A stretch of 64,000 nt of DNA. Origin: Streptomyces venezuelae ATCC 10712. Lineage in GTDB: Bacteria > Actinomycetota > Actinomycetes > Streptomycetales > Streptomycetaceae. The translations under genes and the position numbers were made by a program. The stretch lies in the NCBI RefSeq assembly GCF_008639165.1, contig NZ_CP029197.1, positions 3,038,001 to 3,102,000 on the forward strand, given 5' to 3'. The notes beneath the pieces were generated by a model. That model was given only the letters and a program-made list of their open reading frames with translations, was not told the origin of the DNA and did not search any database. Below, one piece after another: positions 47,569 through 55,518 of the stretch. The number at the start of each line of letters is the position of its first letter. Position 1 is the stretch's first letter.

Positions 47569-49781
47569 CCGACACCGTACGGCTGCGGGGCCAGGAACAG
47601 GAGCCGGAAGCGGCCCCGGGCCCGGCACGGCACACCGCCGCGCGGGCGGGAGGCGGCGCAGACGGCACGGGCCCGCTCGACGGGCGGAACGGGCACGACG
47701 GGCACGACGGACGCGCACCGGAGAGCGCGGGCTCGGGCCCGGACTCCGGCGAGAACTCCATGTTCCGCAACGCCTACGCCCTCATGCTCTCCACCGGCGT
47801 CTCCGCCGCCCTCGGCCTCGGCTTCTGGCTGGTCGCCGCCCGCTACTACTCGGAGGAGGCCGTCGGCCAGGGCTCCGCCGCCATCGCCGCCCAACGCCTC
47901 CTCGCCTCCCTCACCGCCACCACCATGATCGGCGCGGTCGTCCGGTACGTGCCCCGGGCCGGCCGGGCCACCGGGCCGCTGGTCCTGCGGATGTACCTGG
48001 TCAGCACCGTGGTCGTCGCCGTGGCCTGCGGTGTCTTCCTGCTGACCATCGACTGGTGGGGCCCCTCGTACGCCCCGCTCGGCACCCTGTCCGCCGGGAT
48101 CTTCTTCACCGCCTCCTGCGTCGGCTGGGCGCTGCTCACCCTCCAGGACGGCGTCCTCACCGGGCTCAGACGGGCGATCTGGGTCCCCGTCGGCAACGCG
48201 GTGTTCTCGCTCGGCAAACTCGTCCTGCTGGTGCTGCTCGCCACCGCCCTGCCCCTGCTCGGCGTCTTCGTCTCCTGGTCGGCGGCGATCGCCCTGTCCG
48301 TGCTGCCGCTCGGCTGGCTGGTGTTCCGGCGGCTCATCCCCCGGCAGGCGCACGCCGACCGGGACCGCGAGCCGCCCGGCCTGCGCGAGATCGGCCGCTT
48401 CATGGCCGGCGACTCCGTCGGCGCGCTGTTCAGCCTCGCCATGATCAACCTGCTGCCGGTGATGGTCGCCGTCCGCTTCGACGCCGCCCACAACGCCTTC
48501 TTCTACACGGCGTACACCGTCGGCGGCACGATGGAGTTCATGGCCATCAACATGGCCTCCTCGCTCACCGCGCACGCCTCCCACAGCCCCGAGTCCCTCG
48601 CCGAGGGCGTCCGCGGCGCCCTGCGCCGCATGGCGCTGCTGCTCGTGCCCGTCGTGCTCGTCCTGGTCGTCCTCGCCCCGGTGATCCTCGCGCCGTTCGG
48701 CCCGGAGTACGCCGAGCACGGCACGACCGTGCTCCGGCTGCTCGCCGCCGCCGCGCTGCCCCGCGTCGCGGTCGAGCTGTACATCGGCGTCCTGCGCGTC
48801 CAGGGCCGTACGGGCGTGCTCGCCCTGCTCCAGGCCGCGATGTGCGTCCTGGTCCTGGGCAGCGCGGCCCTGCTCCTCGGGCCCGTCGGGATCGCGGGCG
48901 CCGGGTACGCCGTCCTCGCCTCGATGACGCTGATGGCCGCCGTGTCGGCGCCCGGCCTGCGGGCCGCACTGAAGGGCCGCGCGCCCGTGCGGCAGCCGCA
49001 CGAGACGGCCCGGGCGAAGCCCCGCGCGGAGGACGGCTACGGCACCAGCTGGGCGCGGGAGAGCGCCTATCTGCGCGGCGCGCACGACTCGGTGACCCCG
49101 GCCTTCGGCATCCCCGTGTACGTACCCCGGCAGCGCGACCGGGAGCCGGGCGGACCGGCCGCGCTCACGGCGGCCGCCGCGCACCCGCCGGTGCCGGGCG
49201 CGGAGAGGACGGACGGCCCCGGACGGGCGGCGGCCTGGCTGTGGCCGCTGCTCGGTCTGGCGGCCGGGCTCTTCTGGTTCCCGCTGGCCCGGTCGGGCGA
49301 GCTGGCCGTCGAGCGGCTCTCCGGGACCGGGCTGCTCGCCGCCCTCCCGCCCGTCACGCTCCTCGCCGGGCTGCTGCTCGTCGCCCTCCAGGGCGCGGCC
49401 GTCGGACTCCGCGTCTTCCGGCCGGCGTTCGCCGGAACCGTCCTGCTCGCCACCTTCCTCGCCCTGCACACGGCGCCGCCGCTGCTGGGCCTGTGGCCCG
49501 CCGAGGCCGCCGGGCCGGGGGCGGCGCTCCTGGGCGGCGGGACGGAGCGGGCCGTCGCCCCGATCGCGCTCCAGGCGCTGAGCCTGATGCTCGTGGCGGT
49601 GCTGCTGCGGGTGGTCGGGGTGGGCGCGCGGGTCACCGCCGGGGTGGTGTGGGTGCTGGTGTGGGCGGGCTGGGCGGGGCAGCAGGCCTTCGCCACCGCC
49701 CCGCTCCCGCTCTTCCTCGGCCTGGCCGGCGGCACGATGGCGGTGTGCGCCTTCCGGGGCCTGACGTCGGACCGCGGCTGA
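47565..49781 (+). CDS. Wzx/MurJ-type polysaccharide flippase with long C-terminal extension
   Basis: A 738-residue membrane protein. Residues 1-65 are a Gly/Asp/His-rich cytoplasmic leader (GHDGHDGRAPE). About 66-470 hold 12 helices of the polysaccharide-exporter/MATE fold, with NAYALMLSTGVSAALGLGFW, RYYSEEAVGQGSAAIAAQRL and MIGAVVRYVPRAGRATGPLV. A linker of about 75 residues contains YGTSWARESAYLRGAHDSVT and ends near residue 545. A second block of about six helices (545-735) is not part of the standard fold. It should move lipid-linked oligosaccharide to the outer face. The GTG start overlaps the aminotransferase stop. It is convergent with the receptor-like gene, with 16 bases between stops. 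Confidence 0.85.
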   Translation: MTDTVRLRGQEQEPEAAPGPARHTAARAGGGADGTGPLDGRNGHDGHDGRAPESAGSGPDSGENSMFRNAYALMLSTGVSAALGLGFWLVAARYYSEEAVGQGSAAIAAQRLLASLTATTMIGAVVRYVPRAGRATGPLVLRMYLVSTVVVAVACGVFLLTIDWWGPSYAPLGTLSAGIFFTASCVGWALLTLQDGVLTGLRRAIWVPVGNAVFSLGKLVLLVLLATALPLLGVFVSWSAAIALSVLPLGWLVFRRLIPRQAHADRDREPPGLREIGRFMAGDSVGALFSLAMINLLPVMVAVRFDAAHNAFFYTAYTVGGTMEFMAINMASSLTAHASHSPESLAEGVRGALRRMALLLVPVVLVLVVLAPVILAPFGPEYAEHGTTVLRLLAAAALPRVAVELYIGVLRVQGRTGVLALLQAAMCVLVLGSAALLLGPVGIAGAGYAVLASMTLMAAVSAPGLRAALKGRAPVRQPHETARAKPRAEDGYGTSWARESAYLRGAHDSVTPAFGIPVYVPRQRDREPGGPAALTAAAAHPPVPGAERTDGPGRAAAWLWPLLGLAAGLFWFPLARSGELAVERLSGTGLLAALPPVTLLAGLLLVALQGAAVGLRVFRPAFAGTVLLATFLALHTAPPLLGLWPAEAAGPGAALLGGGTERAVAPIALQALSLMLVAVLLRVVGVGARVTAGVVWVLVWAGWAGQQAFATAPLPLFLGLAGGTMAVCAFRGLTSDRG

Positions 49782-49797
49782 CGCCCCCGGACCGGGT

Positions 49798-50985
49798 TCA
49801 GCCGGCCCGTACCGGGCCCGAGGAGTCGTCGTACAGGACCCGGAAGCGACCGGGGTCCGCCGGGTCCCGGTCGGCGACCTGGACGGGCGGCCACGCCCAC
49901 TGCCACACCCCGATGCCGGGCCTGCGCGAGAACCGGATCACCCCGCGGGTCCCTTCGACCGCGACGCTCGGCCAGGCCGCGGCGACCGCCGCCCGGTCCG
50001 TACCGCGGCAGCGCAGCAGGCCGGCGAGGACGGTGACCGTGTCGTAGCCCTCGAAGGCGACGAACGAGGGCGTCTCGCCCAGCCGTCGGCGCAGCTCCGC
50101 CTCGACGCGGGTGCCGAGCGGGCCGAGCCGGTCGGGCAGGTACCGCAGGAACGGGACCGCCGCCCCGTCGGGGCCCAGCAGCGCGTCCCAGTCGGCCAGT
50201 TCCGGCTGCCCGGCCGGGGCGCCGATGAGGACCTCGGCGAGCCGCTCGTCGCGGCGCACGGCCCGGACGAGCGGCACGACCGGCTCCGGGTGGCCGGCCA
50301 GCAGGAGCAGGGCGGTCGCCCCGCTCTCCGCGAGCGCGTCGCAGAGGCCCTCGGGGTCCGGCCCGGCGGTGTCGAGGACGGTCACGGTCCCGCCGTGCGG
50401 CGCGAGGTGCTCGCGCAGGACGCGGGTCCCGGCGGCCCAGTAGACGCTCGGCTGGGCCGCCACGGCGATCCGGCGGTGGCCCGTCGCGAGCAGGAAGTCC
50501 CCGTAGGTCCGCCAGCCGTGGGACTGCGCGGGGGCGATCCGCGCGACCTGGTCCGTGGCGTCGTCGGTGAGCGCGTCGAGGACCGCCGAGGAGCAGAGGA
50601 ACGGCAGCCGGAGGGCGTCGGCGCGGGCGGCGGCGGCCCGGGCGACGACGCTGTGGTACTCCCCGGCGAGCGCGGCCACGCCCAGGCCGGCCAGCTCCTC
50701 CACGGCCGCCGTGGCCCGTTCGGGGTCGGCGGCGGTGTCCCGGACGAGCAGCTCCAACGGCCGTCCGCCGATCCCGCCTTCGGCGTTGACGTCACGGACG
50801 GCCGCTTCGAGGCCGGCGAGGAGATGCCGTCCGGCGCCGACCCAGCCGGGCGGGGTCAGCGGGACGAGGGCGCCGATCCGGACGGGCGTTCCGTCCGCCG
50901 GTTCCGCTCCGGACGGCAAGGGCGACGATGACGACGACGGTGACGACGGCGGCGGCGATGACGGCGATGTGGTGGGCGTGGGCAT
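49798..50985 (-). CDS. Leu/Ile/Val-binding-protein-like receptor, lacks secretion signal in frame
   Basis: A 395-residue type I periplasmic-binding-protein fold (Peripla_BP_6): VRIGALVPLTPPGWVGAGRH, EAAVRDVNAEGGIGGRPLEL, LAGEYHSVVARAAAARADAL, and FVAFEGYDTVTVLAGLLR near the C-terminus. It would bind an amino acid or similar small ligand. Residues 1-27 (MPTPTTSPSSPPPSSPSSSS) are Pro/Ser-only and neither a signal peptide nor a lipobox. Translating the same DNA in another frame gives HIAVIAAAVVTVVVIVALAV, a perfect membrane helix, but without a start codon. A frameshift may therefore have separated the anchor from the domain. No ABC permease or ATPase gene is nearby. The ATG at 50985 has GGGAGA 9 bases upstream. 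Confidence 0.75.
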   Translation of the reverse strand: MPTPTTSPSSPPPSSPSSSSSPLPSGAEPADGTPVRIGALVPLTPPGWVGAGRHLLAGLEAAVRDVNAEGGIGGRPLELLVRDTAADPERATAAVEELAGLGVAALAGEYHSVVARAAAARADALRLPFLCSSAVLDALTDDATDQVARIAPAQSHGWRTYGDFLLATGHRRIAVAAQPSVYWAAGTRVLREHLAPHGGTVTVLDTAGPDPEGLCDALAESGATALLLLAGHPEPVVPLVRAVRRDERLAEVLIGAPAGQPELADWDALLGPDGAAVPFLRYLPDRLGPLGTRVEAELRRRLGETPSFVAFEGYDTVTVLAGLLRCRGTDRAAVAAAWPSVAVEGTRGVIRFSRRPGIGVWQWAWPPVQVADRDPADPGRFRVLYDDSSGPVRAG

Positions 50986-51064
50986 GCGTGGACGTCTCCC
51001 CGTGTGACGAGCGTGGTCGGTCGCGGCGGCGCTGCCCGTACCGTAGCGACTCCCGGTGTCCGGG

Positions 51065-52129
51065 CTACCCCCGCCCGGGTACGTCCTGCCGGAAGTACGG
51101 GTCCCGGCCCGCGATCCGGTAGCCGTCCAGGCCCGGCCCCGCGTCCACGGTCAGGTCGCAGCCCGGACCGGGGACGGCGCGGTTCCAGTGCACGTACGCC
51201 CGTACGCGCGGCAGCGTGGGCGCCACCCCGGGGATCGCGGTGTACCAGTCGCGCTGGCGCCGCGGGTCCTTCGGGTCGGGGGCGGTGGAGAACTCCGACA
51301 GCATGATCGGCTTGTCGTCGGAGATGTTCTTCCGGAGCCAGTCGTAGCCGGGGCGCTGGCTCCGGTCGAAGTCGAGCCAGTCGGGCGACTTGTGGCAGAG
51401 GTAGTAGTTGTACTGGTCCATGCCGATCCAGTCGACGTACGCGTCGCCCGGATAGAGCGCCTTCATCAGCCCGGCGTTGCCGAGGTAGCCGGAGACCGTC
51501 CACACCCACACCACGTTGGTGACGCCCAGCTCGTCGAAGCGCTCGCGGACGTGCCGGTAGGCGGCGACGTACTCCTCCGGGGTGCCGGCGCCCTCCTCGA
51601 TGCGGAAGTCGGCCTCCTGGTCGAAGGCGAAGAAGACCCGCTTGCCGTACTCCTTGACCCGCAGGGCCTGGGGATCGATCACGGAGGCGTCGTACCGCCC
51701 CGAGGCGATGTTCTTCCAGCCGAGCTGCCTCTCGGTCCAGCCGGCGTGGTGCTTCTCCGTCCACACGGTGGATTCCCAGGCCAGCATGAGGAGCCGGTCC
51801 CGGCCGAGTTCACGCTCGTCGGGGGTGAGGAGCTCGCCGTCGGCCTTGCTCCCCGACATGTCGTGGTACGTGTAGACCAGGTCGAGCTTGCGGCCGATCT
51901 TCTTCTCGAAGGCGTACACCGGCCGGGTCAGCGAACTGTCCTCGTCGTACGGGATGTACGCGCCCCACCAGGCCCCGCAGGGCGCGACGAGCAGTTCGTC
52001 GGCGGCGCAGCGGTCGTCCTCCCCGGTGAGCGTCGACCAGACCGCCGCCCCGGCGACCAGCGCGCCGACCGCGGCGAGCGCGACCACGAGCCGGGCCCAC
52101 GGGCCGCGCCCGGCGGACCGCCCGCTCAC
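51065..52129 (-). CDS. Membrane-anchored GH26-like glycoside hydrolase
   Basis: A 354-residue protein with one N-terminal membrane helix (ARLVVALAAVGALVAGAAVW) and an extracytoplasmic TIM-barrel domain resembling GH26 beta-mannanases. WWGAYIPYDEDSSL is the first strand. RVFFAFDQEADFRIE carries the likely acid/base Glu, VVWVWTVSG and DWIGMDQYNYY follow, and PIMLSEFSTAPD carries the likely nucleophile Glu. It probably trims or modifies an exported polysaccharide. The exact family and linkage need a profile search. The GTG start overlaps the stop of the upstream small membrane protein by four bases. It shares the polysaccharide cluster with the flippase and deacetylase genes. Confidence 0.78.
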   Translation of the reverse strand: MSGRSAGRGPWARLVVALAAVGALVAGAAVWSTLTGEDDRCAADELLVAPCGAWWGAYIPYDEDSSLTRPVYAFEKKIGRKLDLVYTYHDMSGSKADGELLTPDERELGRDRLLMLAWESTVWTEKHHAGWTERQLGWKNIASGRYDASVIDPQALRVKEYGKRVFFAFDQEADFRIEEGAGTPEEYVAAYRHVRERFDELGVTNVVWVWTVSGYLGNAGLMKALYPGDAYVDWIGMDQYNYYLCHKSPDWLDFDRSQRPGYDWLRKNISDDKPIMLSEFSTAPDPKDPRRQRDWYTAIPGVAPTLPRVRAYVHWNRAVPGPGCDLTVDAGPGLDGYRIAGRDPYFRQDVPGRG

Positions 52130-52575
52130 CCGCCCCCACCGGCCGATCGTTTACGGAACATGGGCGCGCGGACCAGTGCCGCCCCGGCGCCCTCCCGTTC
52201 GACCGCGCCGCGGGTGGCGGCCGGCAGCGGCACGCCGGGCAGGAGGGAGGCGACGCTCACGAAGACGGCGAGGACCACCAGGAAGACGGTCAGCGAGAAG
52301 GCCTTCGACAGGAACAGGGTGGTCGCCACCAGGGTGGCCACGGAGAGGCTGACGGGCGCGGCGAGCGCCAGCGCCTCCAGGCGGGCGCCGGGGCGCAGCC
52401 CGAGCGGCTGCGGGAGCAGCACGGCGAGGCCCGGAGCGAGGACGACGAAGGCGAGGACGGGGATCCAGCGCAGCGGGGAGCCGCCGGGGAAGGCGGTCGC
52501 CGCGAGGGCGACCCAGCCGGAGGCCGCGAGGGCGGCTCTGCGCTGGACGCGCGGGGTCAGGCGTGGATGGGCCAT
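52126..52575 (-). CDS. Small membrane protein, DUF1616-like
   Basis: A 149-residue protein with about four membrane helices: AALAASGWVALAATAF, WIPVLAFVVLAPGLAVLL, LALAAPVSLSVATLVATTLF and LTVFLVVLAVFVSVASLLP. It has a basic/Gly-rich tail. The alternation PGLAVLLPQPLGLRPGARLE is reminiscent of DUF1616 proteins, but I do not recognise the family with certainty. Its stop overlaps the GH26-like gene's GTG (GTGA), and it follows the large membrane protein by 82 bases, so it belongs to the polysaccharide operon. The ATG at 52575 is the only reasonable start. Confidence 0.7.
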   Translation of the reverse strand: MAHPRLTPRVQRRAALAASGWVALAATAFPGGSPLRWIPVLAFVVLAPGLAVLLPQPLGLRPGARLEALALAAPVSLSVATLVATTLFLSKAFSLTVFLVVLAVFVSVASLLPGVPLPAATRGAVEREGAGAALVRAPMFRKRSAGGGG

Positions 52576-52657
52576 GAGGTCCTGCTCCCTGGGCTGCTGC
52601 GACGGGGTGGTGGCGTCGGTGGTGGCGGTGGTCGTGCGGTGGGCGGGCGGGGCGGGG

Positions 52658-54589
52658 TCAGCCGCCGGTGGTGGGCCGGTAGCGGAGGACGACGCCGTAC
52701 GTGTTCTCCTCGACGACCTGGAAGAGCGGGGAGCGCTTCAGCGCGCCCCGGAGGCTGTCGAAGCCGCCCTCCGGGAGGTAGCCCTCGCCGATGACGGCCT
52801 CGCCCTGGGTGCGGGTGAGGATCACGTACGCGGGGCGGCCCGCCGGGATGCCGCCGGCGAGGTAACTCGCCGGGTCCTTCAGCATGCGGAGGTTCTCGTC
52901 GACCTCCTGCTCGGTGAAGAACCAGCGCTCGTAGTGGTCGTAGCGGTAGTACGCGTCGGGGAACGCGCCGGTCGCGGCGAGGATCAGGGCGCCCTCGGGC
53001 GCCCGGTCGAAGGCGCGGCGGGTGAGCGCGGTCTCGCCCGGCGGGGCGTAGTGCATGCCCTCCTTGCCGTAGTACGAGGGCAGGAAGCCCGCGAGCATGG
53101 CGACGAGGGTGACCGGCAGCGCGACGGCGGCGATCCGGCGGGCGGTCACCGCGGCGCGGCTGACGGCCCCGGCGGCGGGGACGAGCGCGGCGGCGGCGAA
53201 GAAGGCGGAGCCGGGGAGGCCGAAGAGATAGACCCGGAAGATCATCTCGCCGCCGTAGTCGTTGACGGCGAACATCGGCAGCGGCGCGGCGGCGGCGAGC
53301 GCCAGCGGCAGGGCGCTGCGGACCAGCTTGCGGCGCAGCAGCACGGCGGCGACGGCGAGGCCGCCGAGGGCGAGGACCATCAGGATGTTGGCGCTGCCGA
53401 CGAGCTCGGGGCCCGGCCCGGTGGGGTCGCCCGCGAAACCGGGGCGCGAGTTGCCGAGCAGGTCACCGGCCTTCTCGCGCAGGGTGCCGAGGGTGTCGAG
53501 GAACAGCTCCCGGCCCATCGTGAGGTTCCACGCGAGCATGACGAGGCCGGAGGTGACGAGGAGCCCGATGTTGCGGTAGCGGCGGGTGAGGCAGAGCGCG
53601 AAGAGGGTCGCGCAGAGCATGATCGGCGTCAGCTGGTGGCTGGCGTTGATGGTCGCGACGACCGGCAGCAGGATGAGCACGGCGACGGCCCGCTGCCGGG
53701 TGGTCGTCGGCGGCGGGACGGCGGCGGCGGCCGGGTCCAGGGTGCTCCGGTCGCGCAGCGGACCGGCCGAGCCGGGCAGCACGAAGTGCCGGACCACGAC
53801 GGCGAAGACGGTGAGGTAGAGCAGGTACGAGAAGCCCTGCGGGGAGAGGTAGTCCTGCCCCACCCAGTTCGCCAGCTGGAAGATCCACACGCCGGTCCAC
53901 ACGAGCCGCCAGTCGTCGCTGAACGTGCGGTAGACCAGGATCAGGACGGGGACGGTGAGCAGACCGAGCGCGACCGGGGCCCAGTTGATGAACGAGGCGG
54001 CCGCGTCCACCCCGAACGCCCGGACCAGGGCGGCGTCCAGGGAGAAGAAGCCCGGCCACTGGTCGTAGGCCGACATGCCGCCGGACAGCTCCCGCCCCGG
54101 GTGCACGGTGCCCTCGTCGAGTAGCCTGCTGATGATCGCGTCGTGCTTGGACGCCCAGGCGTAGCGGACGGTGTCGTAGAGGATCGCGGGCGGCGCCTTG
54201 AGGGCGACGAGCATGGCCGCGCAGTAGGTCGCGGGCCACAGCGGCGCGGTCCCCGCACGACGCAGCGAGAGGACGAAACCGCAGGTCAAGACGGCAAGGG
54301 CGGCGTAGAACGTGAGGGGGAAACGGTCCAGGAGACCGAACTCCGCGATGTCCCTGAAATCGATCCGGGGCAGCGCCCAGAGCCAGAGCGCCGCGGCCGC
54401 CAGGAGCGGGACGAGGTTGAGCGTGTCGGGCGACCGGAGGGCCCTGCCGAACCGGCGGGCCACCGGGCGGGGCGGCTCCCCCGTCCCCTGCCCCGCGACG
54501 GCCCGCCGCTCGTCCACCTCCCGGTCCCCCGCGGAGGGCTGCGGCGGCACACCGCTCCCGGTCACCGGTGCGGGCCCCTGACGCTGCAC
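52658..54589 (-). CDS. Large polytopic membrane protein, GT-C/polymerase-like
   Basis: A 643-residue protein with about 12-14 predicted membrane helices (from LVPLLAAAALWLWALPRI near 55 to VALPVTLVAMLAGFLPSYYG near 500) and a C-terminal extracytoplasmic domain of about 120 residues (ALILAATGAFPDAYYRYDHY ... NTYGVVLRYRPTTGG). Short loops with acidic and aromatic residues (LDEGTVHPGRELSGG, ANWVGQDYLSPQGFSYLLYL) fit a GT-C glycosyltransferase or polymerase, but no diagnostic motif is seen. The GTG at 54589 is chosen for the GGGGGAG 5 bases before it; the longer frame runs through an inverted repeat. It lies downstream of the deacetylase gene in the same direction. Confidence 0.72.
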   Translation of the reverse strand: MQRQGPAPVTGSGVPPQPSAGDREVDERRAVAGQGTGEPPRPVARRFGRALRSPDTLNLVPLLAAAALWLWALPRIDFRDIAEFGLLDRFPLTFYAALAVLTCGFVLSLRRAGTAPLWPATYCAAMLVALKAPPAILYDTVRYAWASKHDAIISRLLDEGTVHPGRELSGGMSAYDQWPGFFSLDAALVRAFGVDAAASFINWAPVALGLLTVPVLILVYRTFSDDWRLVWTGVWIFQLANWVGQDYLSPQGFSYLLYLTVFAVVVRHFVLPGSAGPLRDRSTLDPAAAAVPPPTTTRQRAVAVLILLPVVATINASHQLTPIMLCATLFALCLTRRYRNIGLLVTSGLVMLAWNLTMGRELFLDTLGTLREKAGDLLGNSRPGFAGDPTGPGPELVGSANILMVLALGGLAVAAVLLRRKLVRSALPLALAAAAPLPMFAVNDYGGEMIFRVYLFGLPGSAFFAAAALVPAAGAVSRAAVTARRIAAVALPVTLVAMLAGFLPSYYGKEGMHYAPPGETALTRRAFDRAPEGALILAATGAFPDAYYRYDHYERWFFTEQEVDENLRMLKDPASYLAGGIPAGRPAYVILTRTQGEAVIGEGYLPEGGFDSLRGALKRSPLFQVVEENTYGVVLRYRPTTGG

Positions 54590-54620
54590 GGCCTCTCCCC
54601 CCACGGACTGTCCCTTTCGA

Positions 54621-54642
54621 CGAAGTACCGGAAGGTACTTCG
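54621..54642. promoter_or_regulatory. Perfect inverted repeat before the polymerase-like gene
   Basis: cgaagtacc (54621-54629) and ggtacttcg (54634-54642) around ggaa, 32 bases upstream of the GTG at 54589 and 67 bases after the deacetylase stop. It is AT-richer than its surroundings and lacks a U-tract, so an operator or 5'-UTR hairpin is more likely than a terminator. Confidence 0.5.
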
Positions 54643-54708
54643 GTTCTGATCGATGCTTCAACCACCGGACGGATCTCCGGAGTTGCCGGTGTGCGAACGG
54701 ACCGCCGG

Positions 54709-55518
54709 TCAGCCGGCGAACTCCGGCCCCCTGAGCAGGGCGCGGGCCCTGCGGTACATCCGCCAGCCCACCGTGGGCAGCGAGTCCGGGTACGGCGCCG
54801 CCTTCGCGCCCCGCCCCTCCATCCACTGCTCCACATCGGCGACGGTGTGACTCCTGCGCAGGATGAGCCGGGCGATGCGGTAGATCTCGTCGGTCCGCGA
54901 ACTGAGCGCGTGCCGGACGGCGACCGCCGAGGTGTACCCGGCGGCCGCGGCGGCCCGCCGCACGGCCGGGCTGTTGTAGCCGTGCGGATAGGCGAGGTGC
55001 ACCACCTCGTGCCCGAGGACGTCCTCCAGGACCGCCTTCGACTCGCGCAGCTCGCGGCGCAGGGCGCGCGGGGCGAGGGTGTCCAGCTGCGGGTGGGTGA
55101 CGGTGTGGGCGCCGACCTCCATCCCGTACTGCTCAAGGCGCGGCGCCTGCGCGAGGGTCATCATCGGCGCGGGCGGCAGCAGGCACGGCCGCCCGGGGGT
55201 GATGGCACCCGTGGTCAGGTACGCGGTGGACGGCAGCCCACGGGAGGCGAGCGCCTCGCCTGTCGGCCCGGCGAGGTCGGCGAAACCGTCGTCGAAGGTG
55301 AGGACGACGGGCCGGGGCGGCAGCGGGGCGCCGGTGGCGAAGTGCGCGGCGAGGGCGCCCACGGTGATCGCGGTACGCCCGCTGGCCACGATCGCGTCCA
55401 ACTGGGAGGCGAACTCCCGCGGCGAGACGGTGAACTCGGCGATCCAGTCCGGCGGGTCGGCCATGACGGCGTGGTAGAGGAGGACGGGTATCCGGGTGGG
55501 GAGCGGCGGCGGCGTCAT
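54709..55518 (-). CDS. Polysaccharide deacetylase (NodB homology domain)
   Basis: A 269-residue CE4-type deacetylase. VPVLLYHAV-like text (IPVLLYHAVMADPP) opens the domain. VVLTFDDGFADL carries the catalytic Asp and metal-binding Asp, and GAHTVTHPQLDTL supplies the two metal-binding histidines. VVHLAYPHGYNSPAVRRAA is the later motif. No signal peptide is apparent, which is unusual for an enzyme acting on an exported glycan; it may act on a lipid-linked intermediate in the cytoplasm. The ATG overlaps the upstream glycosyltransferase stop (ATGA), so the two are coupled. Confidence 0.9.
   Translation of the reverse strand: MTPPPLPTRIPVLLYHAVMADPPDWIAEFTVSPREFASQLDAIVASGRTAITVGALAAHFATGAPLPPRPVVLTFDDGFADLAGPTGEALASRGLPSTAYLTTGAITPGRPCLLPPAPMMTLAQAPRLEQYGMEVGAHTVTHPQLDTLAPRALRRELRESKAVLEDVLGHEVVHLAYPHGYNSPAVRRAAAAAGYTSAVAVRHALSSRTDEIYRIARLILRRSHTVADVEQWMEGRGAKAAPYPDSLPTVGWRMYRRARALLRGPEFAG

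Noticed and set aside
47397..49469. 690-codon minus-strand open frame
   Set aside because: Antisense to the Wzx-like flippase; highly charged Gly/Glu/Arg composition typical of a shadow frame.
51056..54124. 1022-codon plus-strand open frame
   Set aside because: It runs antisense to three genes with recognisable proteins (GH26-like, small membrane, polymerase-like), has no motif and lacks a ribosome-binding site.
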